From positions 322,930 to 386,929 of the forward strand of contig NZ_JAJAQH010000001.1 in assembly GCF_020523625.1 (NCBI RefSeq): DNA of 64,000 nt, written 5' to 3'. Of the stretch, positions 34,461 through 42,799 are shown in pieces (position 1 is the stretch's first letter; each line of letters begins with the position of its first letter). The notes beneath the pieces are model-generated. The model was given only the letters and a program-made list of their open reading frames with translations, searched no databases and had not been told where the DNA came from. A program made the translations under genes and the position numbers. Source of the stretch: Methylovorus menthalis (lineage in GTDB: Bacteria > Pseudomonadota > Gammaproteobacteria > Burkholderiales > Methylophilaceae).

Positions 34461-35000
34461 TCAACAAAGCGCCGCTCTGGGCTCCCATAGCGGCTCGCCG
34501 CCTGCATCCAGATAGGTCAGGTACACCCGCAAATCGAACTCCAGCTGGTGGTATTGCGGCTCCATGTAGCAGCACAACTGGTAAAACGCCTTGTCGTGGT
34601 CGCGCTCCTTGAAATGTGCCAACTCATGCACCACGATCATGCGCAAGAATGCCTCCGGCATGCTGCGAAACAGCCCCGACACATGTAGTTCGCGCTTGGC
34701 CTTGAGCTTGCCACCCTGCACCCGTGAAATAGCCGTATGTGTCCCCAGTGCATGCCGCACGATGTGCAGCTTGCTGTCGTATGCCACCCGGCTGAGCTGG
34801 CCGCTATTACGCAGGTACTCCTCTTTTATCCTCATCACAAAATCGTAAAGCCCTTTATCGGTGCGGATGGCATGCGGCTCTGGATATTTCGCCATAAAAA
34901 TCTCCGCGAGTTTTCCCTGGCGAATAATGTCCAGCGCCTGTGTGACAAGGCTGGCAGGATAAGCAGCAAGATAGTGGCTGGTGGGGGTCAAAGGCGGCAT
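34461..35000 (-). CDS. YgjP-type zinc metallopeptidase domain protein
   Basis: 179 residues with the zinc motif VVHELAHFKERDHDKAFY, the HExxH signature of the YgjP/WLM clan in which the third ligand is the His of DH. The rest is rich in basic and aromatic residues; no signal or membrane helix is seen. YgjP-like proteins are intracellular and their physiological substrate is not well established. The sequence is complete for the short form of this family. Its 3' end abuts the convergent diguanylate cyclase gene. Confidence 0.85.
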   Translation of the reverse strand: MPPLTPTSHYLAAYPASLVTQALDIIRQGKLAEIFMAKYPEPHAIRTDKGLYDFVMRIKEEYLRNSGQLSRVAYDSKLHIVRHALGTHTAISRVQGGKLKAKRELHVSGLFRSMPEAFLRMIVVHELAHFKERDHDKAFYQLCCYMEPQYHQLEFDLRVYLTYLDAGGEPLWEPRAALC

Positions 35001-35138
35001 GATGGGCAGGTGAAAAGGGCTGCTGCATTTTACACCTGCAGATGGTGATCAAGGACTATTGCACATCCCCGGCAAGTTGTTTAGGCTTGCAGCTCACGCA
35101 CCCGAAGGGCCTGAAAATAATAAAGCAGGGCATGGGGT

Positions 35139-38100
35139 TTGCTCAGTTCAGGCTGGCTTTGCGCCGCCCCATCTCTCTTGAATATTGGCACAACTACATT
35201 GCGCGTCGCTCTTAACATCCGTTGCTCAGGTTTCGCTACCGGTGTCATTCGCCGTGTGGTGACAGCCTTCTTGTGGCCCCACATCAGATGGGTTTTTCAT
35301 CCGCTTGCCCTGTGGCTGATGCTTGCATTGGCTGGCCTGCATGCACTCACTGCTCATGCTGGCCCCCAGGTGCTGCGCGTCATTACCGACGACAATTACC
35401 CCCCATATCTGTTTCGCGATGCCAGCGGCCATCTGGAAGGTTACCAGATGGATCTGTGGAAACGCTGGGAGCAGGAAACCGGCATCAAGGTCGAGCTGAC
35501 CGCCACGCATTGGGATCAGGCCCAGCATGCCCTGCTCAACGGAGAAGCGGATGTCATCGACATGATGTTCCGCACGCCCGATCGCGATGCGACCTATGAC
35601 TTCTCATCGCCTTATGCCAATCTCCCGGTCGCCATTTATAGCCACGCCAGCATTCCGGGCATTGCCTCAACACATGATCTGCGCGGCTTTTTGATTGGTG
35701 CCCAGGCAGGTGATGCCTGTATTGAGCGGCTACGTGCGGACTCGGTAACGAATTTCAAGCTCTACCCTGATTACACCTCGCTGATTCAGGGTGCGCTGGA
35801 TGAGCAGGTAATGCTGTTTTGCATGGATGAATACCCGGCAAATTATTACCTCTACAAACTGGATACCACTCACCAATATCGCAAGGCTTTCCAGCTTTAC
35901 CAGGGTCAGTTTCATTACGCAGTGAAAAAAGGGGCAACAGAGACACTGCGACTGGTTGAAGAAGGCATGGCGCGGATTCCGCGTGAAGACAAGATCGAGA
36001 TGTTCCAGAAATGGGTGGGCCAATCGCCGATACTGCTGCCATATAGTCGTTACATTGCGCCAGGCCTGGGCCTGCTGGCGCTGGTCGCCGCGGTAGTCTT
36101 TCTGTGGATTTTTCTGTTAAGGCGAAGCGTTCAAACCAAAACCGCCGAGCTCGCCAGCCAGCGCCAGCGATTGCAGCAGATTATTGATGGCACGGCAGCG
36201 GGTACCTGGGAGTGGGATATCCGCAGCGGTGACTGCATCGTCAATCCGCGCTGGGCCGCCATGCTGGGCTACACACCAGAAGAGCTGGAGCCTTGTACCG
36301 CCGACAGTTGCCGCGCGCTCTGCCACCCAGACGATCTTGAGCAAGTGATGCAGGCAGTTGAGGCACACCTTAATGGCAGTACGGAATACTTTGCCAGCGA
36401 GTCACGTCGTCGCCATAAAAACGGGCACTGGATATGGGTGGCAGACCGCGGACGCGTCACCCATCGGTCACCCCAGGGTGAAGCGCTGACCATGAGCGGC
36501 ACGCGGCTTGAAATCACCAAGCTCAAGCATGCGGAAACCGCACTCAAACAGGCGGTGGAGCAACAAAAAACCTTTATCCAGCAGGCGCCGATCTGTGTGG
36601 CCATGTTTGATCGCGACATGCGTTATCTGGCCTGCAGCAATCTATGGCAACAGGAATTTGGCCGCCAGCACGGCAACCTGCTCGGCTTGAATCACTATGA
36701 AGCACACCCCGACCTCCCGCAGAAATGGCGCGTGGCGCATCAACGCGCGCTGGCAGGCGAGCAGCTGGAAGAGGAAGAAGACTTGTGGATACGGTCAGAT
36801 GGCCAGCATCTGTGGACACGCTGGATGATCACGCCATGGCTGGATGACCATCAGACCATACAGGGCATCATCATCGCCTCCGAAAACACCTCCGCCCGCA
36901 AGCAGGCCGAAGAGGAATTACGCCTGGCGCATACGGTATTCGAGCACAGCAGCGAAGCCATGCTGGTGACCGATGCCGATAACAACATCATCACCATTAA
37001 TCCGGCCTTTAGCGAGATGACGGGATACTCACTTGAGGAAGTCGTTGGCAAGAACCCGAAAATCCTGAGCTCCGGACGGCAGGGCAAGGAGTTTTACCAG
37101 GAGCTCTGGAATACGCTGGAAACGGCAGGGGAGTGGCGCGGCGAAATATGGAACCGCCGCAAGAGTGGAGAAGAATATGCCGAATGGCTGGCCATCAACA
37201 ATATTTATGGCGAGGACGGCAAGCTGTTCCGCCGGGTGGCGCTATTCTCCGATATCACCGAGAAAAAACGCGCCGATGCCCTGATCTGGAGCCAGGCCAA
37301 CTATGACTTGTTGACGCAACTGCCCAACCGTCGCCTGTTCAGCGACCGCCTGCAACAGGAGATCAAGAAGTCGCAGCATGACCATAGCCAGTTTGCGTTG
37401 CTGTTCATTGATCTTGACCGCTTCAAGGAAGTGAACGACACCCTGGGCCACAGCCACGGCGATTACCTGCTGATCGAAGCATCACACCGCATTCAGCGCC
37501 ATCTGAAAGAAACCGATACCGTCGGGCGACTGGGCGGCGATGAATTTACCGTGATCATTGCCAACCTGCCTGACCCCAGCGTCATGACGCTGATCGCGCA
37601 GCGTGTGCTGGATGCGCTCGCTGCGCCATACGACCTCGAAGGTGAAATTGTCTACATCTCAGCCAGCATTGGTATTACCGTCTTCCCCGAAGATGCGACC
37701 ACCAGCGCCGAGTTGCTGAAAAATGCCGATCAGGCCATGTATGAAGCGAAAAAGAATGGCCGCAACCGCTTCAGCTTTTTCACGCCCATGATGCAAGCCA
37801 TGGCGCAGACCCGCATGCGCATGATGCGTGATCTGCGCAATGCGCTTGGCCTGAACCAGTTCATGGTCTATTTCCAGCCGATTGTGGATATGGCCAGTCA
37901 GCGCATACACAAAGCTGAAGCGCTGATACGCTGGCAACATCCGGAACTAGGCTTTGTCAGCCCCGCCGAATTCATTCCTCTGGCTGAAGAAACCGGCCTG
38001 ATACACGAGATAGGTGACTGGGTATTCCAGCAGTCGGCGCAGCTGGTCAAGCAATGCATCCCGATCGTGGGTGACGATTTCCAGGTGAGCGTGAATAAAT

Positions 38101-38585
38101 CCCCGGTGCAGTTCCGTGACCGCACACAGGCCCACCAGGACTGGATGGAATACCTGAGCGGACTGGGCTTGAGCGGGCACAATATCGTGGTGGAGATCAC
38201 CGAGGGCCTGCTGCTCAATGCCGACAGCGGCATCTCGGACAAACTGCTGCATTTCCGCGATGCAGGCATGCAGGTTGCCATTGATGATTTCGGCACGGGC
38301 TATTCATCGCTGTCCTATCTCAAAAAGTTTGATATTGATTACCTCAAGATAGACCAGTCCTTCGTGCGCAATCTGTCGGGAGAAGGCGAAGACCTGGCTC
38401 TGTGCGAGGCGATCGTCACCATGGCACACAAGCTGGATTTACGCGTGATAGCCGAGGGCGTGGAAACTACTGCACAGCGTGACCTCCTGGCCCAGATCGG
38501 GTGTGATTATGCTCAGGGTTATCTGTTCTCAAAACCGGTGCCGAGGGAGGAATTCATGCAACTGCTGGAACGATCCATCGCCTGA
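35139..38585 (+). CDS. Substrate-binding/PAS/GGDEF/EAL multidomain sensor
   Basis: About 1148 residues in one frame. A signal-like helix ends near HALTAHAGP, followed by a periplasmic amino-acid-type binding domain (about 80-300: VLRVITDDNYPPYLFRD; GYQMDLWKRWEQETG). A membrane helix lies at about 305-330 (LGLLALVAAVVFLWIFLL). Three PAS domains span about 345-715, then a GGDEF domain with RLGGDEF and an EAL domain with KAEALIRW, DDFGTGYSSLSYL and VIAEGVET. The true start is uncertain: no ATG precedes residue 61, so a TTG or GTG between 35139 and about 35260 must be used. It should couple binding of a small periplasmic ligand to c-di-GMP. Confidence 0.9.
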   Translation: MLSSGWLCAAPSLLNIGTTTLRVALNIRCSGFATGVIRRVVTAFLWPHIRWVFHPLALWLMLALAGLHALTAHAGPQVLRVITDDNYPPYLFRDASGHLEGYQMDLWKRWEQETGIKVELTATHWDQAQHALLNGEADVIDMMFRTPDRDATYDFSSPYANLPVAIYSHASIPGIASTHDLRGFLIGAQAGDACIERLRADSVTNFKLYPDYTSLIQGALDEQVMLFCMDEYPANYYLYKLDTTHQYRKAFQLYQGQFHYAVKKGATETLRLVEEGMARIPREDKIEMFQKWVGQSPILLPYSRYIAPGLGLLALVAAVVFLWIFLLRRSVQTKTAELASQRQRLQQIIDGTAAGTWEWDIRSGDCIVNPRWAAMLGYTPEELEPCTADSCRALCHPDDLEQVMQAVEAHLNGSTEYFASESRRRHKNGHWIWVADRGRVTHRSPQGEALTMSGTRLEITKLKHAETALKQAVEQQKTFIQQAPICVAMFDRDMRYLACSNLWQQEFGRQHGNLLGLNHYEAHPDLPQKWRVAHQRALAGEQLEEEEDLWIRSDGQHLWTRWMITPWLDDHQTIQGIIIASENTSARKQAEEELRLAHTVFEHSSEAMLVTDADNNIITINPAFSEMTGYSLEEVVGKNPKILSSGRQGKEFYQELWNTLETAGEWRGEIWNRRKSGEEYAEWLAINNIYGEDGKLFRRVALFSDITEKKRADALIWSQANYDLLTQLPNRRLFSDRLQQEIKKSQHDHSQFALLFIDLDRFKEVNDTLGHSHGDYLLIEASHRIQRHLKETDTVGRLGGDEFTVIIANLPDPSVMTLIAQRVLDALAAPYDLEGEIVYISASIGITVFPEDATTSAELLKNADQAMYEAKKNGRNRFSFFTPMMQAMAQTRMRMMRDLRNALGLNQFMVYFQPIVDMASQRIHKAEALIRWQHPELGFVSPAEFIPLAEETGLIHEIGDWVFQQSAQLVKQCIPIVGDDFQVSVNKSPVQFRDRTQAHQDWMEYLSGLGLSGHNIVVEITEGLLLNADSGISDKLLHFRDAGMQVAIDDFGTGYSSLSYLKKFDIDYLKIDQSFVRNLSGEGEDLALCEAIVTMAHKLDLRVIAEGVETTAQRDLLAQIGCDYAQGYLFSKPVPREEFMQLLERSIA

Positions 38586-38657
38586 TCGTGCCTAACAGGC
38601 ATACACTGCACATCGGCAGCCTGCCTGAAAAAACGACAACAAGAGAAGGGAGACAAC

Positions 38658-38882
38658 ATGCCCTACAAGTTTTTGATGTTTTACTTTATCTCGCTCGGCA
38701 TATGCTCGCTGTCCACCATCTACAAAACCAGCTGTTTCAAGAACATGCTATGCCGCCAGATATTGGGCAATATGTTCTGGAGCCTGATACCGATCGCCAA
38801 CACCTTCAAGGCCGTTTTGTGGATTTATTCCATGATTGTAGACGCCTGGCGGCGGCGCCATGGGCAGTCGCCACAAGGCTGA
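38658..38882 (+). CDS. 74-residue probable membrane protein of unknown function
   Basis: It follows a strong ribosome site (AGAAGGGAGACAAC before ATG). The protein begins MPYKFLMFYFISLGICSLST and has two hydrophobic stretches (FLMFYFISLGICSL and MFWSLIPIANTFKAVLWIYS) with a polar, basic C-terminus (DAWRRRHGQSPQG). Two short cysteine-containing loops lie between. No family is recognised. It lies 72 bp after the large sensor gene on the same strand. Confidence 0.62.
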   Translation: MPYKFLMFYFISLGICSLSTIYKTSCFKNMLCRQILGNMFWSLIPIANTFKAVLWIYSMIVDAWRRRHGQSPQG

Positions 38883-38917
38883 TTGAGGCATATGTTTTGC
38901 GAGGTAAGCACACAAGC

Positions 38918-39820
38918 TTACGCTGCCATGTAGGCATGCACTTTTTGCGTCAGCCATTCCATGAATGCCAATAAACGCCGCGACAGATGACGTCGGTGCG
39001 GATACAGCAGGGACACCGGCATCGGCTCCGCCTTGAAATCCGCGAGCACCTCCACCAGCTCACCCCGTTGCAGGTAAGGCCGCACGGCCACCACAGGCAC
39101 CTGGATAATGCCGAGCCCAGCCAGACAAGCCATGCTGTAGGCGCTGGAATTATTGACCGTGACGCGCGCAGGGACCGGGCGATGTCGGCTCACTCCCGCC
39201 TCCATGTATTCAAAGCCGGAAGGCTTGGCCCCCAGCACCGAAACGTAGTGCACCATGTAATGCTCCGCAAGATCCTCCAGAGTCGTCGGCATCCCATATT
39301 GCTGGATATAGGCCGGGCTGACGCAGTTCACCATCTCAAGTGATCCCAGAGGCCTTGCCACCAGCCCAGACTCCGTCAATATCCCCACCCGCACGACACA
39401 ATCAAAACCTTCACTGATCGGGTCAACCCGCCTGTCTGTGCTGCTGAGTTCGATTTCAATGCCCGGATGTCGCTGCATGAATTCTGGCAGCTGGGGAATC
39501 ACCAGGTTGTGGGCCATGTTCAAGGGCATATCAACCCGCAAGCGGCCGCGTAGCAGGGTTTCTGTTTGCTGAAACAGGCTTTCCACCTCGTCCACCTCTG
39601 CCAGCAAATCCTTGCAGCGCTCATAAAACCGCTGACCATCCTGCGTGAGTTGCACTTTACGTGTGGTTCTGTGTAAAAGCCTCGCACCTAGCCGAGCTTC
39701 CAGCTGGCTCACTGCATTTGAAATACTGCCTTTTGGCAGTCCCAGGCTATCCGCCGCCTGGGTAAAACTTGCCAGTTCAGCGACCCGTACAAATACCTGC
39801 ATGGCATCCAGTTTATCCAT
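38918..39820 (-). CDS. LysR family transcriptional regulator
   Basis: 300 residues with the helix-turn-helix VRVAELASFTQAADSLGLPKGSISNAVSQLE and a LysR effector domain (RGRLRVDMPLNMAHNLVIPQL; GFDCVVRVG). It belongs to the large CrgA/PA-type group whose members often sit beside a short-chain dehydrogenase. The divergent gene 126 bp away is exactly such an enzyme (39947). It probably controls that gene and itself. The ATG at 39820 starts MDKLDAMQVF. Confidence 0.93.
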   Translation of the reverse strand: MDKLDAMQVFVRVAELASFTQAADSLGLPKGSISNAVSQLEARLGARLLHRTTRKVQLTQDGQRFYERCKDLLAEVDEVESLFQQTETLLRGRLRVDMPLNMAHNLVIPQLPEFMQRHPGIEIELSSTDRRVDPISEGFDCVVRVGILTESGLVARPLGSLEMVNCVSPAYIQQYGMPTTLEDLAEHYMVHYVSVLGAKPSGFEYMEAGVSRHRPVPARVTVNNSSAYSMACLAGLGIIQVPVVAVRPYLQRGELVEVLADFKAEPMPVSLLYPHRRHLSRRLLAFMEWLTQKVHAYMAA

Positions 39821-39835
39821 AAGCGCTCAATTGAT

Positions 39836-39851
39836 CTGTTATTTTGAACAG
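39836..39851. promoter_or_regulatory. Possible LysR half-site palindrome before the SDR gene
   Basis: CTGTT at 39836-39840 and AACAG at 39847-39851 flank six bases, giving the T-N-A style dyad of LysR boxes, between the divergent lysR and SDR genes. It is short and could be chance. Confidence 0.35.
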
Positions 39852-39946
39852 TATAACTACTTGCGCCCAGTTTATTCGCTCCTAGACTGGTAATAGACTG
39901 TTTTCCAGCAAGCATTCATTGTGAATTTTTTAAGAGGAGAACCAGC

Positions 39947-40705
39947 ATGACAAGCAAGATTGCAATTGTGACGGGAAGTAGTCGCGGGCTGGGCAAAAGC
40001 ATGGCGCTGAGCCTGGCGGCCAAGGGGCAGGATGTCATCATCACTTATCATAGTCAGCGCGCAGAAGCAGAGGCCGTGGTCCGCGAGATCGAATCTCTGG
40101 GCCAGAAAGCCGTCGCACTTAAGCTGGATGTAGGCGATAGCGCTTCGTTTCCTGCTTTCGTGGAAGAGGTGAAGGCTGTATTGCAAGCGCACTGGCAGCG
40201 GGATCAGTTTGATTTTCTCGTCAACAATGCAGGCACCGGCATACATACCCCGTTTGCCCAGACGTCCGAAGCCGAGTTTGACCAGCTGGTGAATATCCAC
40301 TTCAAAGGCGTGTTTTTCCTGACGCAGCAGTTACTTGGCCTGATTGCCGACCATGGTCGCATCATCAACATCTCCAGCGGACTGACGCGATTCTCCTTAC
40401 CCGGCTATTCGGCCTACGCCGCCATGAAGGGGGCTGTGGAAGTGTTGACGCGCTATCTGGCAAAAGAGCTGGGGCCACGCGGCATTGCCGTGAATGTCGT
40501 GGCCCCTGGTGCCATTGAAACCGACTTTGGTGGTGGCACGGTGCGTGATAATGCCGAGGTGAATAAATTCGTGGCCAGCCAGACCGCCTTGGGACGCGTG
40601 GGCTTGCCCGACGATATCGGCCCCATGGTGGCATCGTTGCTGTCGGACGATAATCGCTGGGTGAATGCCCAGCGTATTGAAGTCTCAGGCGGGATGTTTG
40701 TGTAA
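39947..40705 (+). CDS. Short-chain dehydrogenase/reductase (FabG-like SDR)
   Basis: 252 residues beginning MTSKIAIVTGSSRGLGKSMA, with the glycine-rich cofactor site, NNAGTGIHTP, the active Ser in NISSGLTRFS and the YAAMKGAVEV Tyr-Lys pair. The C-terminus has the usual RIEVSGGMFV. It is an NADP(H)-dependent oxidoreductase of unknown substrate, close in sequence style to FabG but without fatty-acid genes nearby. An AGAGGAGA ribosome site precedes the ATG. The divergent LysR gene is its probable regulator. Confidence 0.93.
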   Translation: MTSKIAIVTGSSRGLGKSMALSLAAKGQDVIITYHSQRAEAEAVVREIESLGQKAVALKLDVGDSASFPAFVEEVKAVLQAHWQRDQFDFLVNNAGTGIHTPFAQTSEAEFDQLVNIHFKGVFFLTQQLLGLIADHGRIINISSGLTRFSLPGYSAYAAMKGAVEVLTRYLAKELGPRGIAVNVVAPGAIETDFGGGTVRDNAEVNKFVASQTALGRVGLPDDIGPMVASLLSDDNRWVNAQRIEVSGGMFV

Positions 40706-40722
40706 CTCGCCCTGAGTCTTGC

Positions 40723-41646
40723 TCAAGGCTCTATCTTGAAGCCGGCATCGACCCAGGCATCGATGCCGCCCTTGAGTGGCCGCACCTTGTGATATCCCCG
40801 CTTGATAAGCAGCTTGGCCATTTTGGCCGCGGTCACATCATTGGGGCATGAACAATACAGCACGATATCCGTATCGATATCGGTATCAATAAACACGGTA
40901 TCAATGGTGTCCTCCGTCATGCTGAGCGCACCGGGAATACGACCATCGCCTTGCAGATGTGCAGGCCGGGCATCCACGATCACCGGGCGCGAGCCGCTTT
41001 TGAGCATGGTATCCAGTTCGTCCACCGAAATGCGCGCCATGCGCAGCGATTTGATAAAGCGGTGACGCTCCCACCATTTGTTTAGGATGAAGGCCACCAG
41101 GGCGATACCCAGCAACAGGGCACCCCACTTTCCCATCTCGCTCAGAATATCCAGCAACTCATCAATGGCGCTGCTGAACAGCGTGCCAAGCACAATGGCG
41201 GAGCCTGCCCAGATGGCAGCGCCCAGGCTGTCAAAAATGATAAAGGTCGTCACCCGCGTGCCCACGGTGCCCGCCAGCGCGCTGGATACCGAGGCAAAGC
41301 CGGGAATGAACTTGCAAAACAGCAGGGCAGGTGGCCCTATGCGCAGATACACCGATTCAGTTTGCCGCACACAGGAATCAGGCGACAGCGAAATGCGGCA
41401 TAGCTTGCTCATGACCCGCCGGCCGAATCGGCGTCCGGCAAAATACCAGGCCAGATCTGCCAGCAGTGAAGCGATCACGGCGGTCAACAGCAGTTGCGCC
41501 GGACTATATTGGCCCTGAGTGAGCAGGGCGCCCGTCACCAGCAAGGTAGGGTAAGCGGGAATAGGCAGCCCGATCTGCTCAAGAAACACATTGGCAAACA
41601 CGATCAGCAAGCCGTATTGCTGGAGCAGATCAAGCAAATGCTGCAT
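40723..41646 (-). CDS. DedA-rhodanese fusion membrane protein
   Basis: 307 residues. The first 200 form a DedA/SNARE-associated (VTT) membrane domain with EQIGLPIPAYPTLLVTGALL and RRFGRRVMSKL. A rhodanese domain follows at about 215-305, with VIVDARPAHLQGDGRIPGAL and the active-site Cys in LYCSCPND. DedA proteins help move undecaprenyl-phosphate or phospholipids across the inner membrane; the rhodanese part may sense sulfur or redox state. This fusion is known from several proteobacteria. It is followed by a Pmp3-like gene in the opposite direction of growth, and the two are 3 bp apart. Confidence 0.92.
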   Translation of the reverse strand: MQHLLDLLQQYGLLIVFANVFLEQIGLPIPAYPTLLVTGALLTQGQYSPAQLLLTAVIASLLADLAWYFAGRRFGRRVMSKLCRISLSPDSCVRQTESVYLRIGPPALLFCKFIPGFASVSSALAGTVGTRVTTFIIFDSLGAAIWAGSAIVLGTLFSSAIDELLDILSEMGKWGALLLGIALVAFILNKWWERHRFIKSLRMARISVDELDTMLKSGSRPVIVDARPAHLQGDGRIPGALSMTEDTIDTVFIDTDIDTDIVLYCSCPNDVTAAKMAKLLIKRGYHKVRPLKGGIDAWVDAGFKIEP

Positions 41647-41649
41647 GGA

Positions 41650-41841
41650 TTATCTCGACTTCAAGGCGTCGGCGATTTTCTGATCGGTCTTGTACTGGCT
41701 CAGTGCATATACCGCCCAGATGGTCGCGGGTAGCCAACCGATAAGCGTGACTTGCAGAATCAGACAGACAATGCCTGCGATGGGACGGCCAATCGTGAAA
41801 AATGTCAGCCAGGGCAGAATAAGGGCAATCAGTAAACGCAT
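41650..41841 (-). CDS. Pmp3/YqaE-type small membrane protein
   Basis: 63 residues with two hydrophobic helices: MRLLIALILPWLTFFTIGRP and GIVCLILQVTLIGWLPATIW, then a short charged tail (YKTDQKIADALKSR). This fits the Pmp3/YqaE family, small proteins linked to membrane potential and salt stress. It ends 3 bp before the DedA-rhodanese start on the same strand, so the pair is an operon with this gene first. The specific role is unknown. Confidence 0.85.
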   Translation of the reverse strand: MRLLIALILPWLTFFTIGRPIAGIVCLILQVTLIGWLPATIWAVYALSQYKTDQKIADALKSR

Positions 41842-42072
41842 GTCAGCGACCTATATGAAATGTTAACGCCCACTATATTAACAGCGTCTGCCGGATTACG
41901 GACCTTCCAACCAGAGAAGAACGTATAGATGAGGCCATGCCAGCGCGACCGCACATGCCATGCTGGAGGCGCCACCTCTATTCCCGATGGCGCTGATCAT
42001 GAATACAAACAGCCAGGAAATCAGGATAATGCTAGCGGTCGCAAGATAACACTCTCCAAAAAGGAGCCCGCA

Positions 42073-42789
42073 GTGGAAGCCTGGCAAAACATCAACCTCC
42101 TCTCTTTACTCGATACCCTGATCAGTCTCAGCACGGCGTTTGTACTAGGCAGCCTGATTGGCTTTGAGCGTCAGTATCGGCAGCGCACAGCGGGGCTGCG
42201 CACCAATGTGCTGGTGGCAGTCGGCGCCGCCATCTTTGTCGATATGGCCAACCGATTAACCGGGCATGAAGGATCGGTGCATGTCGTGGCGTATGTTGTG
42301 TCGGGGATAGGCTTTCTCGGGGCAGGCGTCATCATGCGTGAACAGGGCAATGTGCGTGGCCTGAATACAGCGGCAACCTTGTGGGGCTCCGCAGCGGTGG
42401 GTGCCTGCGCTGGCGCCGATCTTCTGCTGGAATCCCTGCTGGGTGCGCTGTTTGTACTGGCCGCCAACACCCTTTTGCGGCCCGTGGTCAATCGTATCAA
42501 CCGCCAGCCCATGGACACCCCGGCAGTGGAGCTAACCAATACAGTCTATGTGATTGCAGCGCGCACGCATCAGAAAGAAGCCATGTATCTGCTGGAGCAG
42601 GCACTGGAGCAAACCGGCTATCCGCTGCAAGCCCTGGTCATGCATGCCTTTGGCGAAAATGAAATCGAGATCGAAGCGACGCTGGCAGCCACCTCGGTCG
42701 ATGGCCTGGTGCTGGATCAGGTGATCGATCAACTCAAGCAGAGCCCGCATGTGGGGCAGGCCTTCTGGAGCCCCAGCACCACAGATTAA
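42073..42789 (+). CDS. MgtC/SapB family membrane protein
   Basis: 238 residues from the GTG at 42073, which has AAGGAG six bases upstream; the frame is open upstream to 41929 but without a ribosome site. The motifs LIGFERQYRQRTAGLRTNVL and GIGFLGAGVIMREQGNVRGLNTAATLW are diagnostic of MgtC. A soluble ACT-like C-terminal domain of about 85 residues follows (VYVIAARTHQKEAMYLLEQA). MgtC-type proteins support growth at low Mg and modulate ATP synthase. The gene is convergent with the Hsp70 gene, 10 bp apart. No Mg-sensing leader was identified. Confidence 0.93.
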   Translation: MEAWQNINLLSLLDTLISLSTAFVLGSLIGFERQYRQRTAGLRTNVLVAVGAAIFVDMANRLTGHEGSVHVVAYVVSGIGFLGAGVIMREQGNVRGLNTAATLWGSAAVGACAGADLLLESLLGALFVLAANTLLRPVVNRINRQPMDTPAVELTNTVYVIAARTHQKEAMYLLEQALEQTGYPLQALVMHAFGENEIEIEATLAATSVDGLVLDQVIDQLKQSPHVGQAFWSPSTTD

Positions 42790-42799
42790 GGAGTGCCCG

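Noticed and set aside
41929-42072. N-terminal extension of the MgtC-like protein
   Set aside because: The 48 extra codons have no ribosome site and do not resemble the family, whereas GTG at 42073 has AAGGAG at good distance.
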